Counted from the stretch's first letter, positions 19,802 through 29,592 are shown. The stretch is DNA of 64,000 nt from Phenylobacterium sp. (GCA_020402745.1 JADBYZ010000005.1:1-64000), one strand, 5' to 3'. Translations and numbers: made by a program. Notes: generated by a model from the letters alone, not told the origin.

Positions 19802-20005
19802 ATGACCCTGATAAAGCGCTCCCTCAACCTGGCCGGCCACGCGACCTCCCTGGCGCTGGAGCCTGAATTCTGGGCAGTCCTGGAGACCCTGGCCTCCGCA
19901 AGGGGCCTGCGCCTGTCCGCCCTGGTGGCCGAGATTGACGCCGGACGCGGCGAGCGCCCCCTCGCCTCGGCCTGCCGGGTCGCGGCGCTGCAGGCGAAGG
20001 GCTGA
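19802..20005 (+). CDS. ribbon-helix-helix domain protein (RHH_4 type)
   Basis: 67 residues: MTLIKRSLNLAGHATSLALE, then PEFWAVLETLASARGLRLSALV and a CRVAALQ-like tail. The beta strand with RSLNLAGH followed by two helices is the RHH_4 (PF13467) pattern of small alphaproteobacterial proteins, probably DNA-binding dimers. ATG at 19802, 33 bases before the helicase gene on the same strand. It belongs with the DUF4169 gene in the usual gene neighbourhood, though here coq4 and the repeat lie between them. Confidence 0.78.
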   Translation: MTLIKRSLNLAGHATSLALEPEFWAVLETLASARGLRLSALVAEIDAGRGERPLASACRVAALQAKG

Positions 20006-20038
20006 ATCCCCCGCCCCGCGCGTGCTACATCCGTTCCC

Positions 20039-22399
20039 ATGTCGGAGATGGAATCACATGACGGACCTGAGGCGGAGCGTGGCCTCACCCTCAGCCAGAG
20101 GGCCAGCGCGGGTCTTCGCGCCGGGGCCGAGCCGGACTACCTCAAGGGCCTGAACCCCCAGCAGCGCGAGGCCGTGGAGGCCGTCGACGGCGCCGTCCTG
20201 GTGCTGGCGGGCGCGGGCACGGGCAAGACCCGGGTCCTGACCACGCGGCTGGCCCATATCCTCGCCACCGGCCGGGCCCGGCCCTGGGAGATCCTGGCCG
20301 TCACCTTCACCAACAAGGCCGCGCGCGAGATGCGCGAGCGCCTGGCCGCCATCCTGGGGCCTGAGGCCGAGGGCCTGCGCTGGCTGGGCACCTTCCACTC
20401 CATCGCCGCCCAGATCCTGCGCCGGCACGCCGAGATCGTCGGCCTGAAGTCCACCTTCACCATCCTCGATACCGACGACCAGGAACGCCTGATCAAGCAG
20501 GTGATGGAGGCGGCCAACATCGACGTGAAGCGGTGGACGCCCAAGGCCCTGGCCGGCCTGATCGACCACTGGAAGAACCGCGGCTGGACCCCCGAAAAGC
20601 TCCCTTCCTCCGAGGGCGCGGGCTTCGCCGGCAACAAGGTGCAGGAGCTCTACCGCGCCTACCAGGAGCGCCTGCGGGTGCTGAACGCCTGCGACTTCGG
20701 CGACCTGCTGCTGCACAACCTGACCCTGCTCCAGGCCCGGCCGGACATCCTGGAGGAGTACCACCGCCGCTTCCGCTACATCCTGGTGGACGAGTACCAG
20801 GACACCAATGTCGCCCAGTACCTCTGGCTGCGCCTGCTGGGCCAGTCGCGGGGCAATGTCTGCTGCGTGGGCGATGATGACCAGTCGATCTATGGCTGGC
20901 GCGGCGCTGAGGTGGACAACATCCTGCGCTTCGAAAAGGACTTCCCGGGCGCCAAGGTCATCCGGCTCGAGCGCAACTACCGCTCCACCGCCCACATCCT
21001 CGGGGCCGCCTCAGGCCTGATCGCCGCCAACCGCGGCCGGCTGGGCAAGACCCTCTGGACCGAGGCCGAGGGCGGGGCCAAGGTCTTGGTGCGCGGCGTC
21101 TGGGACGGCGAGGCCGAGAGCCGGCTGGTGGCCGAGGAGATCGAGCGCGCCCACCGGGGCGAGCGCGACGAGGCGCCCCTCGTCTATCGCGACATGGCCA
21201 TCCTCGTCCGGGCCTCCTTCCAGATGCGCGCCTTCGAGGAACGCTTCGTCCTCATGTCCATCCCCTACACGGTGGTGGGCGGACCGCGCTTCTTCGAGCG
21301 GGCCGAGATCCGCGACGCCCACGCCTATCTGCGCCTGGTCCAGTCGCCGGACGACGACCTGGCCTTTGAGCGCATCATCAACACGCCCCGGCGGGGAATC
21401 GGCGAGGCCTCTGTCCAGAAGCTGTTCCAGATCGCCCGGGCCTCCGGCGTCTCGGCCCTGGCCGCCGCCCGCGAGGCCGCCGTCACCGACGAGCTGCCGG
21501 CCCGCACCCGCACCGCCCTGGCCAACTTCCTGCGCGACCTGGACCGCTGGACGGCCCTGTCCCGCGACACCCACCACGCCCGCCTGACCGAGGCCATACT
21601 GGAGGAGAGCGGCTACACCGACGCCCTGCGCGCCGACCGCACCCCCACCGCCCAGACCCGGCTGGAGAACCTGAAGGAACTGGTCCAGTCCATGGACGCC
21701 TTCGACACCCTGCAGGCCTATCTCGAACACGTCTCCCTGGTCATGGACATGGACCGGGGGCCCCAGGCCGACGCCGTCCAGATCATGACCCTGCATTCGG
21801 CCAAGGGGCTGGAATTCCCCCTCGTCTTCCTGCCCGGCTGGGAGGAAGGGGTCTTCCCCTCCCAGCGCAGCCTGGACGAGACCGGCGAGAAGGGCCTCGA
21901 GGAAGAGCGGCGCCTGGCCTATGTCGGCCTGACCCGGGCGCGAAAGTCGGCGCGGATCAGCTTCGCCGCCAACCGCCTGGTCTACGGCCGCTGGACCAGC
22001 CAGCTGCCCAGCCGCTTCGTCGACGAACTGCCTGAGGCCCATGTCGAGGCCGTCTCCGAGACCGGCTATTTCAGCGGCGGGCCAGGCATGCAGGCGGCGT
22101 CGAGCCGCTGGGACGAGACCCCGGCCTTCGGCTCCGGCTACGATTCCCCCGGCTGGCGGCGGGCCCAGGATCGGCCCCGTCCGGCCGCCCCCGTCAACCG
22201 CAAGGCCGTCATCGAGGGCGAGGGCAAGCTCCTCGCCGTCTCCGATCCCCAGTCCAGCGCCTACGCCCGGGGCGACCGGGTCTTCCACCAGAAGTTCGGC
22301 TATGGCCGGGTCCTCGTCGCCGAGGGCTCCAAGCTGACCGTGGCCTTCGACAAGGCCGGCGAAAAGAAGGTGCTCGACAGCTTCGTCGCCAAAGCCTGA
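20039..22399 (+). CDS. UvrD/PcrA-type ATP-dependent DNA helicase
   Basis: 786 residues, superfamily 1A 3'-5' helicase used in repair and in clearing proteins from DNA. Q-motif region LNPQQREAV at 38-46, Walker A AGAGTGKT at 57-64, motif Ia FTNKAAREM, Walker B as VDEYQD, motif III DDQSIYGWRGA, motif IV LERNYRS, motif V HSAKGLEFP and motif VI YVGLTRARK are all visible. The last ~40 residues (FGYGRVLVAEGSKLTVAFD) form the Tudor-like C-terminal domain typical of PcrA/UvrD that contacts RNA polymerase. ATG at 20039 is chosen; 20048 is an alternative. It is solitary apart from the RHH gene upstream. Confidence 0.94.
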   Translation: MSEMESHDGPEAERGLTLSQRASAGLRAGAEPDYLKGLNPQQREAVEAVDGAVLVLAGAGTGKTRVLTTRLAHILATGRARPWEILAVTFTNKAAREMRERLAAILGPEAEGLRWLGTFHSIAAQILRRHAEIVGLKSTFTILDTDDQERLIKQVMEAANIDVKRWTPKALAGLIDHWKNRGWTPEKLPSSEGAGFAGNKVQELYRAYQERLRVLNACDFGDLLLHNLTLLQARPDILEEYHRRFRYILVDEYQDTNVAQYLWLRLLGQSRGNVCCVGDDDQSIYGWRGAEVDNILRFEKDFPGAKVIRLERNYRSTAHILGAASGLIAANRGRLGKTLWTEAEGGAKVLVRGVWDGEAESRLVAEEIERAHRGERDEAPLVYRDMAILVRASFQMRAFEERFVLMSIPYTVVGGPRFFERAEIRDAHAYLRLVQSPDDDLAFERIINTPRRGIGEASVQKLFQIARASGVSALAAAREAAVTDELPARTRTALANFLRDLDRWTALSRDTHHARLTEAILEESGYTDALRADRTPTAQTRLENLKELVQSMDAFDTLQAYLEHVSLVMDMDRGPQADAVQIMTLHSAKGLEFPLVFLPGWEEGVFPSQRSLDETGEKGLEEERRLAYVGLTRARKSARISFAANRLVYGRWTSQLPSRFVDELPEAHVEAVSETGYFSGGPGMQAASSRWDETPAFGSGYDSPGWRRAQDRPRPAAPVNRKAVIEGEGKLLAVSDPQSSAYARGDRVFHQKFGYGRVLVAEGSKLTVAFDKAGEKKVLDSFVAKA

Positions 22400-22457
22400 G
22401 CGCTTGCGGCCCGGCGGCCGGCGCGCCATCGTGCCGCCAACTTCACAGGAGACGGAC

Positions 22458-23351
22458 ATGGCGCGGCTGACGGCGAACGGCATCGGGATCGAGTACGACA
22501 TCCACGGACCCGAAGGCGGCGAGCCCATTGTCCTGGTGATGGGCCTGGGCGCCCAGATGATCCGCTGGTCCATGGACATGGTCGGCGACCTGGCCGGGCG
22601 CGGCTATCGCGTCGTGCGGTTCGACAACCGCGACGTGGGCCTGTCCCACCGCTTCGATGACGCCCCGCCGCCCAGCATTGGCGACGTCGCCAAGGCCGTC
22701 CGCGAGGGCCGCCGGCCCGACGTGCCCTACTTCCTGTCCGACATGGCCGCCGACGCCGCCGGCGTGATCGAGGGCCTGGGCTTCGGCTCGGCCCATGTGG
22801 TCGGCGCCTCCATGGGGGGCATGATCGTCCAGATGCTGGCCGCCGAGCATCCGCACAGGGTGCGGTCCCTCACCTCCATCATGTCCACCACCGGCAATCC
22901 CACCCTGCCGCGCGCCAAGCCCGAGGCCGTGGCCTTCCTGGTCAACCGGGGGCCGGATCCGCACCAGGACCTGGACGCCTTCCTCGAGCATGGCCTGAAG
23001 TCCGCCCGGGTGATGGCGGGCCCCGCCGGCCTGCATGACGAGGCGGCCGAGCGCGCCGGGATCGAGGCCTCCTTCCGGCGCGCCTACTATCCCGTCGGCT
23101 TCCTGCGCCAGTATGCGGCCATCCTGGGCAGTGGCGACCGGCGCGAGGCCCTGCGGCGCATCACCGCGCCCACCGTGGTCATCCACGGGGCCGACGATCC
23201 CCTGGTGCCCGTCGAGGGCGGCCATGACACCGCCGCCTGCGTGCCCGGCGCCGAGATGCACGTGCTCGAGGCCATGGGGCACAACATCCCCGCGCCCCTG
23301 GTCCCGACGGTCTGCGACCTGATCGAGCGGGCTGTCCGCCGGGCGGCATGA
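22458..23351 (+). CDS. alpha/beta hydrolase
   Basis: 297 residues with the serine-hydrolase pattern: VMGLGAQ oxyanion region near 28-34, FDNRDVGLS at 55-63, the elbow GASMGGM with Ser118, the GADDPLVP strand bearing the acid and AMGHNIP bearing the histidine. AGGAG precedes the ATG at 22458; a longer frame start has none. The RFDNRDVGLSHR phrase is typical of a large group of esterases and aclacinomycin-methylesterase-like proteins, so substrate remains open. Its stop overlaps the ATG of the following small gene, which overlaps prmA, forming a three-gene chain. Confidence 0.83.
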   Translation: MARLTANGIGIEYDIHGPEGGEPIVLVMGLGAQMIRWSMDMVGDLAGRGYRVVRFDNRDVGLSHRFDDAPPPSIGDVAKAVREGRRPDVPYFLSDMAADAAGVIEGLGFGSAHVVGASMGGMIVQMLAAEHPHRVRSLTSIMSTTGNPTLPRAKPEAVAFLVNRGPDPHQDLDAFLEHGLKSARVMAGPAGLHDEAAERAGIEASFRRAYYPVGFLRQYAAILGSGDRREALRRITAPTVVIHGADDPLVPVEGGHDTAACVPGAEMHVLEAMGHNIPAPLVPTVCDLIERAVRRAA

Positions 23352-23743
23352 AGGTTGAACTGGCCGGCGCGGCGGCCTTCGCCTGCCTTGGCCTGATCGC
23401 CGGCGCCCTGCTGCGCCCGCAGCCTGCAGACTTCCGGCCGGATCCGGCCGTTGAGCCCCCCGGCTTCAACGGCCCTCCGGGCGGACCCTTCGGCGGCGCC
23501 GATCCCACGGGCGGATGGAACGGCGGCGGCTGGACCGGGATCGGCCCGGTCCCCGACTATGTCGTCGGCACGGACTCCCTCCAGCCGCCGCCGCCCGCCT
23601 GGGAGGAGCCGGAGGCCGCCGCGCCGGCGCCCCAGCTGGAGGCCGCTCCAAGCCCGCCAGACGCCCAGGCCCCGCCCGCGAAACCGCCCGAGGCTCCCGC
23701 CCCCTCGCCTTCGGAACCGGACCGCCCTAAGGAGGGCGAATGA
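23348..23743 (+). CDS. proline-rich membrane-anchored protein of unknown function
   Basis: 131 residues: one N-terminal hydrophobic segment (about 4-22, signal anchor or signal peptide), then a Gly/Pro/Trp-rich stretch ([18 protein letters not shown] near 46-63) and a Pro/Ala/Glu-rich tail with PAPxP patterns that looks disordered and could span the periplasm. I recognise no family. Its ATG overlaps the hydrolase TGA and its TGA overlaps the prmA ATG, so it is translated as part of that chain. The coding assignment rests on this coupling and on good third-position GC bias. Confidence 0.65.
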   Translation: MKVELAGAAAFACLGLIAGALLRPQPADFRPDPAVEPPGFNGPPGGPFGGADPTGGWNGGGWTGIGPVPDYVVGTDSLQPPPPAWEEPEAAAPAPQLEAAPSPPDAQAPPAKPPEAPAPSPSEPDRPKEGE

Positions 23744-24606
23744 GCGAAGACGCCGTCCAGATCATCGCCCGGGGGCCCCGGGCGGCCGCCGAGTCCGCCG
23801 CCATCGCCCTCGACGCCGACCCGGTCCTGGAGGGCGCGACCTACTCCATCCTGGAGGAGGACGAGGACCGCGACGTCTGGCGGATCGACGCCTTTCCGAC
23901 CACCGGGGAGGAGGCCGACGCCCTGAAGGCCCGGCTGAACGCCCAGCCCGGCCTGGTCGTGACAGTCGAGCCCCTGGCGGACGCCGACTGGCTGGCCATG
24001 TCCCTTTCGGGCCTGCCCCCCGTGCGCGCCGGGCGGTTCTTCGTCTACGGCGCCCACGACCGCGGCCGGGTCCCGCCCAACGCCGTGGCCCTGCGCATCG
24101 AGGCCGGCGCGGCCTTCGGCACCGGCCACCATGGCACCACGGTGGGTTGCCTCCAGGCCTGGAACGACCTCCTCAAGGCCCGCCGGTTCGGCAAGGTGCT
24201 GGACGTGGGCGCCGGCACCGGCGTGCTGGCCATCGCCGCCGCCCGCACGGGCGCGCGCCTCGCGCGCGGCACGGACATCGACGCCCCCTCCGTCCGCATC
24301 GCCCGGGAGAACGCCGAACTGAACGGCGCCCGGGCCGAGTTCGTCCACGCTTCGGGGCTCGGCCACCAGCGGGTGCGCTCGGCCGCGCCCTACGACCTGG
24401 TCTTCGCCAACATTCTGGCACCGCCCCTGGTGGCCCTGGCCCAGGACATTCGCGGCGCCCTGCGGCCCGGCGGAGTCGCCATCCTGTCCGGCCTCCTGCG
24501 CACCCAGGAGCGGCGGGTGCTGGCGGCCTACCGCTCCCGCGGCTTCCGCCTCCTGAGGCGCATCCACCGCGACGCCTGGGCGACCCTGGTGCTGGAGCGG
24601 CCCTAA
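23740..24606 (+). CDS. prmA: ribosomal protein L11 methyltransferase
   Basis: 288 residues, close to the ~293 of E. coli PrmA. N-terminal substrate domain (~1-95), then the Rossmann methyltransferase: GTGHHGTT near 127-134, [15 protein letters not shown] as motif I, acidic TDID as motif II, and FANILAPPL (the conserved N-I-L-A) as motif IV. It trimethylates L11 at several lysines using S-adenosylmethionine in the cytoplasm. Overlapping starts and stops link it to the Pro-rich protein upstream. Confidence 0.92.
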   Translation: MSEDAVQIIARGPRAAAESAAIALDADPVLEGATYSILEEDEDRDVWRIDAFPTTGEEADALKARLNAQPGLVVTVEPLADADWLAMSLSGLPPVRAGRFFVYGAHDRGRVPPNAVALRIEAGAAFGTGHHGTTVGCLQAWNDLLKARRFGKVLDVGAGTGVLAIAAARTGARLARGTDIDAPSVRIARENAELNGARAEFVHASGLGHQRVRSAAPYDLVFANILAPPLVALAQDIRGALRPGGVAILSGLLRTQERRVLAAYRSRGFRLLRRIHRDAWATLVLERP

Positions 24607-24625
24607 GGCGTCAGGCCCCGACGAT

Positions 24626-24973
24626 TCAGGCCACCACCCGCCCGGCGCCCAGTTCTGCACACCAGTGTTTCAGCCGCTCCTGCAGGCGCTGGTTGACCAG
24701 GTAGGTGCTGAGTTCCTCCACATCCACGACCTCGACCTCGTCGAAAACGAAGGCGTCCTCGCCATGGGCCTTCCAGGCCGCCTGCATCTCGCGGTTGGGC
24801 GAGCCGCCGTGCCGGAGGCTGAACCAGACGCTGTTCTGCTGGGCGTCAAGGTTGCGGCTCACGCCCAGCCAGGCCTTCCCCACCGGCCCGCAGGACACGC
24901 GGAAGATCCCCGCCCGGGACTTGCGTCCCTCCTTCCAGGTCTGGGCGATGTCTCGGCGGCGTTGCTTGTCCAC
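24626..24973 (-). CDS. GIY-YIG nuclease family protein
   Basis: 115 residues beginning MDKQRRRDIAQTWKEG. AGIFRVSCGPVGKAWLGVSRN is a degenerate GIY-YIG core (GIF in place of GIY, VSR before NLDAQQNSVWFSLRHG), and LKHWCAELG closes the protein. This matches a compact alphaproteobacterial family labelled GIY-YIG that is widespread near housekeeping genes. Catalytic competence as a nuclease is doubtful because the second tyrosine is not obvious. The start is GTG at 24973. It converges on prmA. Confidence 0.72.
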   Translation of the reverse strand: MDKQRRRDIAQTWKEGRKSRAGIFRVSCGPVGKAWLGVSRNLDAQQNSVWFSLRHGGSPNREMQAAWKAHGEDAFVFDEVEVVDVEELSTYLVNQRLQERLKHWCAELGAGRVVA

Positions 24974-25044
24974 GGTCTGATCCTCGACGTGAGCCGGGGT
25001 CCATACAGCCGCGATCCGCTGTCGTCAATTATACCCGGATGTTA

Positions 25045-25602
25045 TTAGAGATTGGCCGCGCGCCATTCGTCCGCCAGCAGCGCGTAGACATAGCTGTCGC
25101 GCCAGCCGTCATGGGCCCTGGTGTTCTTCAGCAGATGGCCCTCGCGGCGCATCCCCACCTTTTCCATGATCGCATAGGAGCCGTGGTTGCGGGCGTCGCA
25201 GGTGGCCCAGATGCGGTGGTGGCCCAGCTCCGTGAAGGCGATCCGGGCCAGGGCTCGGGCCGCCTCGGTCCCATAGCCCTTCCCCCAGGCCTCCCGGCTA
25301 TAGCAATAGCCGAAGGCGCTGTTGTCGGTGTTGGCCTCGTGGAGGGAGATGACGCCGATCATCTCAGACGTTGCCTTCACCTCGACGGCCAGGCTCAGGT
25401 CCTCCCGCGGCCAGGTCTTCTGCCGTTCAAGATTGCGGTCCAGCACTTCGCGGGTGACCTCCAGGGTGTTGGGGCCCCAGGTCATGTAGCGCACCACCTC
25501 CGGGTCGGTGCCGTAGGCGTGCATGGCGTCGAAGTCGTCTTCACGGAACTCGCGCAGCCACAGCCGCTCGGTCTCGATGGGAAGCCAGGATGGGGTGGAC
25601 AT
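25045..25602 (-). CDS. GNAT acetyltransferase, RimJ/RimL type
   Basis: 185 residues. IETERLWLREFREDDFDAM at the N-terminus, the acetyl-CoA pyrophosphate-loop region REAWGKGYGTEA (about 113-124), and NHGSYAIMEKVGMRREGHL near the C-terminus are the standard GNAT_3 pattern. Likely acetylates the N-terminal amino group of a protein or a small amine, in the cytoplasm. Divergent from aminopeptidase P across a 249-bp gap. The GIY-YIG gene follows 71 bases downstream on the same strand, possibly co-transcribed. Confidence 0.85.
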   Translation of the reverse strand: MSTPSWLPIETERLWLREFREDDFDAMHAYGTDPEVVRYMTWGPNTLEVTREVLDRNLERQKTWPREDLSLAVEVKATSEMIGVISLHEANTDNSAFGYCYSREAWGKGYGTEAARALARIAFTELGHHRIWATCDARNHGSYAIMEKVGMRREGHLLKNTRAHDGWRDSYVYALLADEWRAANL

Positions 25603-25646
25603 GGGAACGATCCAATTCAGGAGGATCGGACGGGTTCGTGGCTTCG

Positions 25647-25677
25647 CCAGACCCCGACCGATGTTGGCGGGGTCTGG
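25647..25677. other. perfect 10-bp stem-loop between divergent genes
   Basis: CCAGACCCCG at 25647-25656 and CGGGGTCTGG at 25668-25677 form a perfect 10-bp inverted repeat with an 11-base loop, in the 249-bp gap between the GNAT gene and aminopeptidase P. No T-run follows on either strand. A smaller palindrome CTGCAA-GA-TTGCAG sits at 25800-25813, 39 bases before the aminopeptidase start. One could be an operator; function unknown. Confidence 0.6.
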
Positions 25678-25851
25678 TTCGACGCGGCGTCAGCTCAAGG
25701 CGTGCGCGTTCGAACGACCCCGGGGGGACCGTTGGAATTGGAGCCAGCAAGAGCCTCGGCGCGAACCATGGGCTGCTTATAGCCGAGCTCGCCGCCAAAC
25801 TGCAAGATTGCAGCCTTTGCGCGCCCCGCCGGTCGGGCCTAGATAGCGCTC

Positions 25852-27672
25852 ATGCGCCAGAGCTTCAAAGACTCCGCCGATCCGTCCTACGGGTCCCTCC
25901 ACCTGCCCCGCATCCGCGCCGCCATGGCCGCCCAGGGGCTCGACGGCCTGCTGGTCCCCCACGAGGACGAGCACCAGAACGAGTACCTGCCCGCCGCCAA
26001 TGACCGGCTGGCCTGGGCCACGGGCTTCACCGGCTCGGCCGGGGCGGCCATCGTCATGGCCGACCGGGCCGCCGTCTTCGTGGACGGCCGCTACACTATC
26101 CAGGTCCGGGCCCAGGTGGACGCCTCCCTGTTCGAGATCTGCGACCTGGTGGTCGGCGGGGTCCCCGGCTGGATCGAGGCCCACACCCGCCCCGGCCAGG
26201 TGATCGGCTACGACCCTCGCCTGCACAGTCCTGACGCCCTGGGCCATTTGCGGAACGCGGCCATCCGGTCCGGCGCGACCCTGAAGCCCGTCGATCCCAA
26301 CCCGCTGGACCTCGCCTGGGGCGCCGAGCGACCGCCCCAGCCCGCCGCCCCGGTGCGCCCCCACGCCCTTGAGCTGGCCGGCGAGGACTCCGTCGCCAAG
26401 CGCGCCCGGCTGGGCCAGGGCCTGGTGGCGAAGGGGGCGGAGGCGGCGGTCCTGACCGCCCCGGCCTCCATCGCCTGGCTGTTCAACGTGCGGGGCGGCG
26501 ATGTCAGCCGCACGCCCCTGCCCCTCGCCCAGGCCATACTGAACCGCGACGGCTCGGCCCGCCTCTTCCTCGATCCGGCCAAGGTGACGCCGGAACTGCC
26601 CGCCTGGCTGGGCAATGGCGTGCGGCTGGAAACCCCGGCCGACCTGCCCGGCGCCCTCTCCGACCTGAAGGGCAAGGTCGTGCTGGTCGACCCGGCCCAG
26701 TCCCCGGCCTTCTACTTTGACGCCCTGGAAGCCGCCGGCGCCCGGGTCCTGCGGGGCGAGGATCCCTGCGCCCTGCCCCGGGCCTGCAAGAACCCGGTGG
26801 AGATCGCCGGGTCCCGCAGCGCCCACGTCCGCGACGGCGTCGCCCTGACCCGCTTCCTGCACTGGGTGGCGACCGAGGCCCAAACCCTCCTGCCCGACGA
26901 GATCGAGGTCGCCAGCCGGCTGGAGGCCTTCCGCGAGGAGGTCGAGGGCCTGGCCGACCTGTCCTTCGACACCATCGCCGCCGCCCAGGGCAACGCCGCC
27001 CTGCCGCACTACCACCCCACCGAGAAGACCAATGCGCGCACGGCGCCGGGCACCCTCCTGCTGGTGGATTCCGGCGGCCAGTATCCCGACGGCACCACGG
27101 ACGTGACCCGCACCATGGCCATCGGGACGCCCAGCCGCGAGATGTGCGAGCGCTTCACCCTGGTGCTCAAGGGCCACCTGGCCCTGGCGGCTCTGAGGTT
27201 CCCGGCGGGGACGACGGGCTCGGCGGTGGACGCCTTCGCCCGCGCCGCCCTCTGGTCGCGGGGCCTGGACTACGACCACGGCACCGGCCACGGCGTCGGC
27301 GTCTTCCTGGGCGTGCACGAGGGCCCGCACCGGATCGCCAAGGCGCCCAACGCCGTGGCCCTGCAGCCGGGCATGATCGTCTCCAACGAGCCCGGCTATT
27401 ACAAGGAAGGCGCCTACGGCATCCGGATCGAGAACCTCCAGTACGTGACCGCGCCCCGGACCATCCCCGGGGGCGAGCGCCCCATGCTGGGCTTCGAGGC
27501 CCTGACCCTGGCGCCCATCGACCGGACCCTGATCCTGCCGGACCTGCTCACCGCCGAAGAGCGCGACCAGCTGGACGCCTACCACGCCCGGGTCCTGGCC
27601 GAGATCGGCCCGCACCTCGACGCTCCGGTGCGCGACTGGCTCAAGGCCGCCTGCGCGCCGATCGCCCGCTGA
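25852..27672 (+). CDS. Xaa-Pro aminopeptidase (aminopeptidase P family, M24B)
   Basis: 606 residues, the long three-domain form. Two N-terminal creatinase-like domains are followed by the pita-bread catalytic domain. Metal ligands are seen in LVDSGGQYPDGTTDVTRT (two Asp), GTGHGVGVFLGVHEGP (His), SNEPGYY (Glu) and YGIRIEN (Glu). Cleaves the N-terminal residue when proline is second, in the cytoplasm, with Mn. ATG at 25852; the preceding AGATAGCGCTC offers only a weak ribosome site. Sequence beyond its stop has a GC-rich imperfect hairpin before the convergent ettA gene. Confidence 0.93.
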   Translation: MRQSFKDSADPSYGSLHLPRIRAAMAAQGLDGLLVPHEDEHQNEYLPAANDRLAWATGFTGSAGAAIVMADRAAVFVDGRYTIQVRAQVDASLFEICDLVVGGVPGWIEAHTRPGQVIGYDPRLHSPDALGHLRNAAIRSGATLKPVDPNPLDLAWGAERPPQPAAPVRPHALELAGEDSVAKRARLGQGLVAKGAEAAVLTAPASIAWLFNVRGGDVSRTPLPLAQAILNRDGSARLFLDPAKVTPELPAWLGNGVRLETPADLPGALSDLKGKVVLVDPAQSPAFYFDALEAAGARVLRGEDPCALPRACKNPVEIAGSRSAHVRDGVALTRFLHWVATEAQTLLPDEIEVASRLEAFREEVEGLADLSFDTIAAAQGNAALPHYHPTEKTNARTAPGTLLLVDSGGQYPDGTTDVTRTMAIGTPSREMCERFTLVLKGHLALAALRFPAGTTGSAVDAFARAALWSRGLDYDHGTGHGVGVFLGVHEGPHRIAKAPNAVALQPGMIVSNEPGYYKEGAYGIRIENLQYVTAPRTIPGGERPMLGFEALTLAPIDRTLILPDLLTAEERDQLDAYHARVLAEIGPHLDAPVRDWLKAACAPIAR

Positions 27673-27747
27673 GGCTGGGAGGCGTTGCACGCCCCGAGGC
27701 TGTCCCTCCGCCGGGACGGCGAGGGGCAACCTCTCAGGCCTTCAGAC

Positions 27748-29415
27748 CTACCTTGAGAACTTCTGGAACTTGATCCGGTGGGGGATGAGGCTGTCGGCGC
27801 CCAGGCGGCGCTTCTTGTCCTCTTCGTAGGCCTCGAAGTTGCCCTCGAACCATTCGACGTGGCTGTCGCCCTCGAAAGCCAGGATGTGGGTGGCCAGGCG
27901 GTCGAGGAACCAGCGGTCGTGGCTGATGATCACCGCGCAGCCCGCGAACTCCTCCAGGGCCTCCTCGAGATTCTGCAGGGTCTCGATGTCGAGGTCGTTG
28001 GTGGGCTCGTCGAGCAGGATGACATTGCCGCCGGTGGTCAGGGTCTTGGCCAGGTGCACGCGGTTGCGCTCACCACCTGAGAGTTGGCCGACCTTCTTCT
28101 GCTGGTCGCCGCCCTTGAAGTTGAACGAGCCCACATAGGCCCGCGTGTTGATCTCGCGCTTCCCCACCGCAAGGATGTCGAGGCCGCCGGAGACCTCCTG
28201 CCAGACGGTCTTGTTCGGATCGAGGGCGTCGCGGCTCTGGTCGACATAGGCGAGCTTGACGGTCTCCCCCAGCCGGAAGGTCCCCCCGTCGGGCTGCTCC
28301 TGGCCGGTGATGATCCGGAACAGGGTCGACTTGCCAGCGCCGTTGGGGCCGATGACGCCGACAATGCCGTTGGGCGGGAGTTTGAACGAGAGGTCCTTGA
28401 ATAGGACCTTGTCCCCATAGGACTTTGAAAGGTGGGTCGCTTCCAGCACCACATTGCCCAGGCGCGGGCCGGGCGGAATCTGGATGGCGGCGAAGGTCTG
28501 GGCCTGGCGGGCGCTTTCCTGCTCGGCGACCATGCGCTCGTAGGCGGCGAGGCGGGCCTTGGACTTGGCCTGGCGGGCCTTGGCGCCCGACCGCACCCAT
28601 TCCAGCTCGCGGGTCATGGCGCGCTGGCGGGCCTCGCTCTCAGACTGCTCCTGGACAATGCGCTTGGTCTTCTGCTCCAGCCAGCCGGAGTAGTTGCCCT
28701 CGTAGGGAATGCCCTTCCCGCGGTCGAGCTCCAGGGTCCACTTGGTCACCTGGTCCAGGAAGTAGCGGTCGTGGGTGACCAGGATGACGCAGCCCGGGAA
28801 GGCCTCCAGGTGGTGCTGCAGCCAGGCGACGCTCTCAGCGTCGAGATGGTTGGTGGGCTCGTCCAGCAGCAGCATGTCCGGCTTGGACAGAAGCAGGCGG
28901 GCCAGGGCCACGCGGCGCTTCTCTCCGCCTGACAGGTTGTCGACCGGCCAGTCGTCCGGCGGGCAGCGCAGGGCGTCCATGGCCATCTCGACCTTGGAGT
29001 CGATGTCCCACATGTCGCCGGCGTCGATCTGCTCCTGGAGGGTGGTCATCTCCTCCATGAGTTCGTCGGTGTAGTCCTCGCCCAGCTGACCGGCGACCTC
29101 GTTGAAGCGGGCGACCAGGCGTTTCTCCTCGCACCAGGACTCCACGTTCTGGCGGACATTCAGGGTGGAATCGAGATGGGGCTCCTGCTCCAGGTAGCCC
29201 ATCTTCACGCCATCGGCCGCCTTGGCCTCGCCGCTGAACTCCTTGTCGAGGCCGGCCATGATCTTCAGCAGGGTCGACTTCCCCGAGCCGTTGACCCCGA
29301 CCACGCCGATCTTGGCGTCCGGATAGAAGGACAGCCAAATGTTCTCGAACACCTTCTTGCCGCCGGGAAAGACCTTGGTCAGGCCCTGCATCTGGAAAAT
29401 GTGCTGCTGCGCCAT
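27748..29415 (-). CDS. ettA: energy-dependent translational throttle protein EttA (ABC-F)
   Basis: 555 residues, the same length as E. coli EttA, with two ABC ATPase domains and no membrane segments. First domain: Walker [10 protein letters not shown], signature LSGGEKRR, Walker [12 protein letters not shown]. Second domain: [34 protein letters not shown]. The inter-domain PtIM linker ([20 protein letters not shown]) contacts the P-site tRNA in the family. It binds the ribosomal E site and links initiation of elongation to the ATP/ADP ratio. I start at ATG 29415 ([12 protein letters not shown]), where homology begins, rather than at the in-frame codon 18 residues upstream. Confidence 0.95.
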   Translation of the reverse strand: MAQQHIFQMQGLTKVFPGGKKVFENIWLSFYPDAKIGVVGVNGSGKSTLLKIMAGLDKEFSGEAKAADGVKMGYLEQEPHLDSTLNVRQNVESWCEEKRLVARFNEVAGQLGEDYTDELMEEMTTLQEQIDAGDMWDIDSKVEMAMDALRCPPDDWPVDNLSGGEKRRVALARLLLSKPDMLLLDEPTNHLDAESVAWLQHHLEAFPGCVILVTHDRYFLDQVTKWTLELDRGKGIPYEGNYSGWLEQKTKRIVQEQSESEARQRAMTRELEWVRSGAKARQAKSKARLAAYERMVAEQESARQAQTFAAIQIPPGPRLGNVVLEATHLSKSYGDKVLFKDLSFKLPPNGIVGVIGPNGAGKSTLFRIITGQEQPDGGTFRLGETVKLAYVDQSRDALDPNKTVWQEVSGGLDILAVGKREINTRAYVGSFNFKGGDQQKKVGQLSGGERNRVHLAKTLTTGGNVILLDEPTNDLDIETLQNLEEALEEFAGCAVIISHDRWFLDRLATHILAFEGDSHVEWFEGNFEAYEEDKKRRLGADSLIPHRIKFQKFSR

Positions 29416-29469
29416 GGGGCTTGCGGGCTCGCGGTTCGAGGAATGGGAAGGCCCGCCAGATAGCCCCAC

Positions 29470-29495
29470 GGCGGGGCCGGCGCAATGGCCCCGCC
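29470..29495. other. GC-rich inverted repeat upstream of the TonB receptor
   Basis: GGCGGGGCC at 29470-29478 and GGCCCCGCC at 29487-29495, a perfect 9-bp stem with an 8-base loop, in the divergent region between ettA and the TonB receptor. The same two 9-mers, in opposite order, make the terminator stem after that receptor gene. No T-run follows, so it is not obviously a terminator here. Confidence 0.55.
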
Positions 29496-29592
29496 TGTCA
29501 GACGACTGTCACCCCTTCTTCGTCGATCTGTCGCACCCGCTCCCTAGTTTCCGAGGTACTCGGTCGATCAACGGCCGGATTCGGGGATCACC

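Noticed and set aside
25777..27729. Long minus-strand open frame opposite aminopeptidase P
   Set aside because: Antisense shadow of a gene with complete M24B metal ligands.
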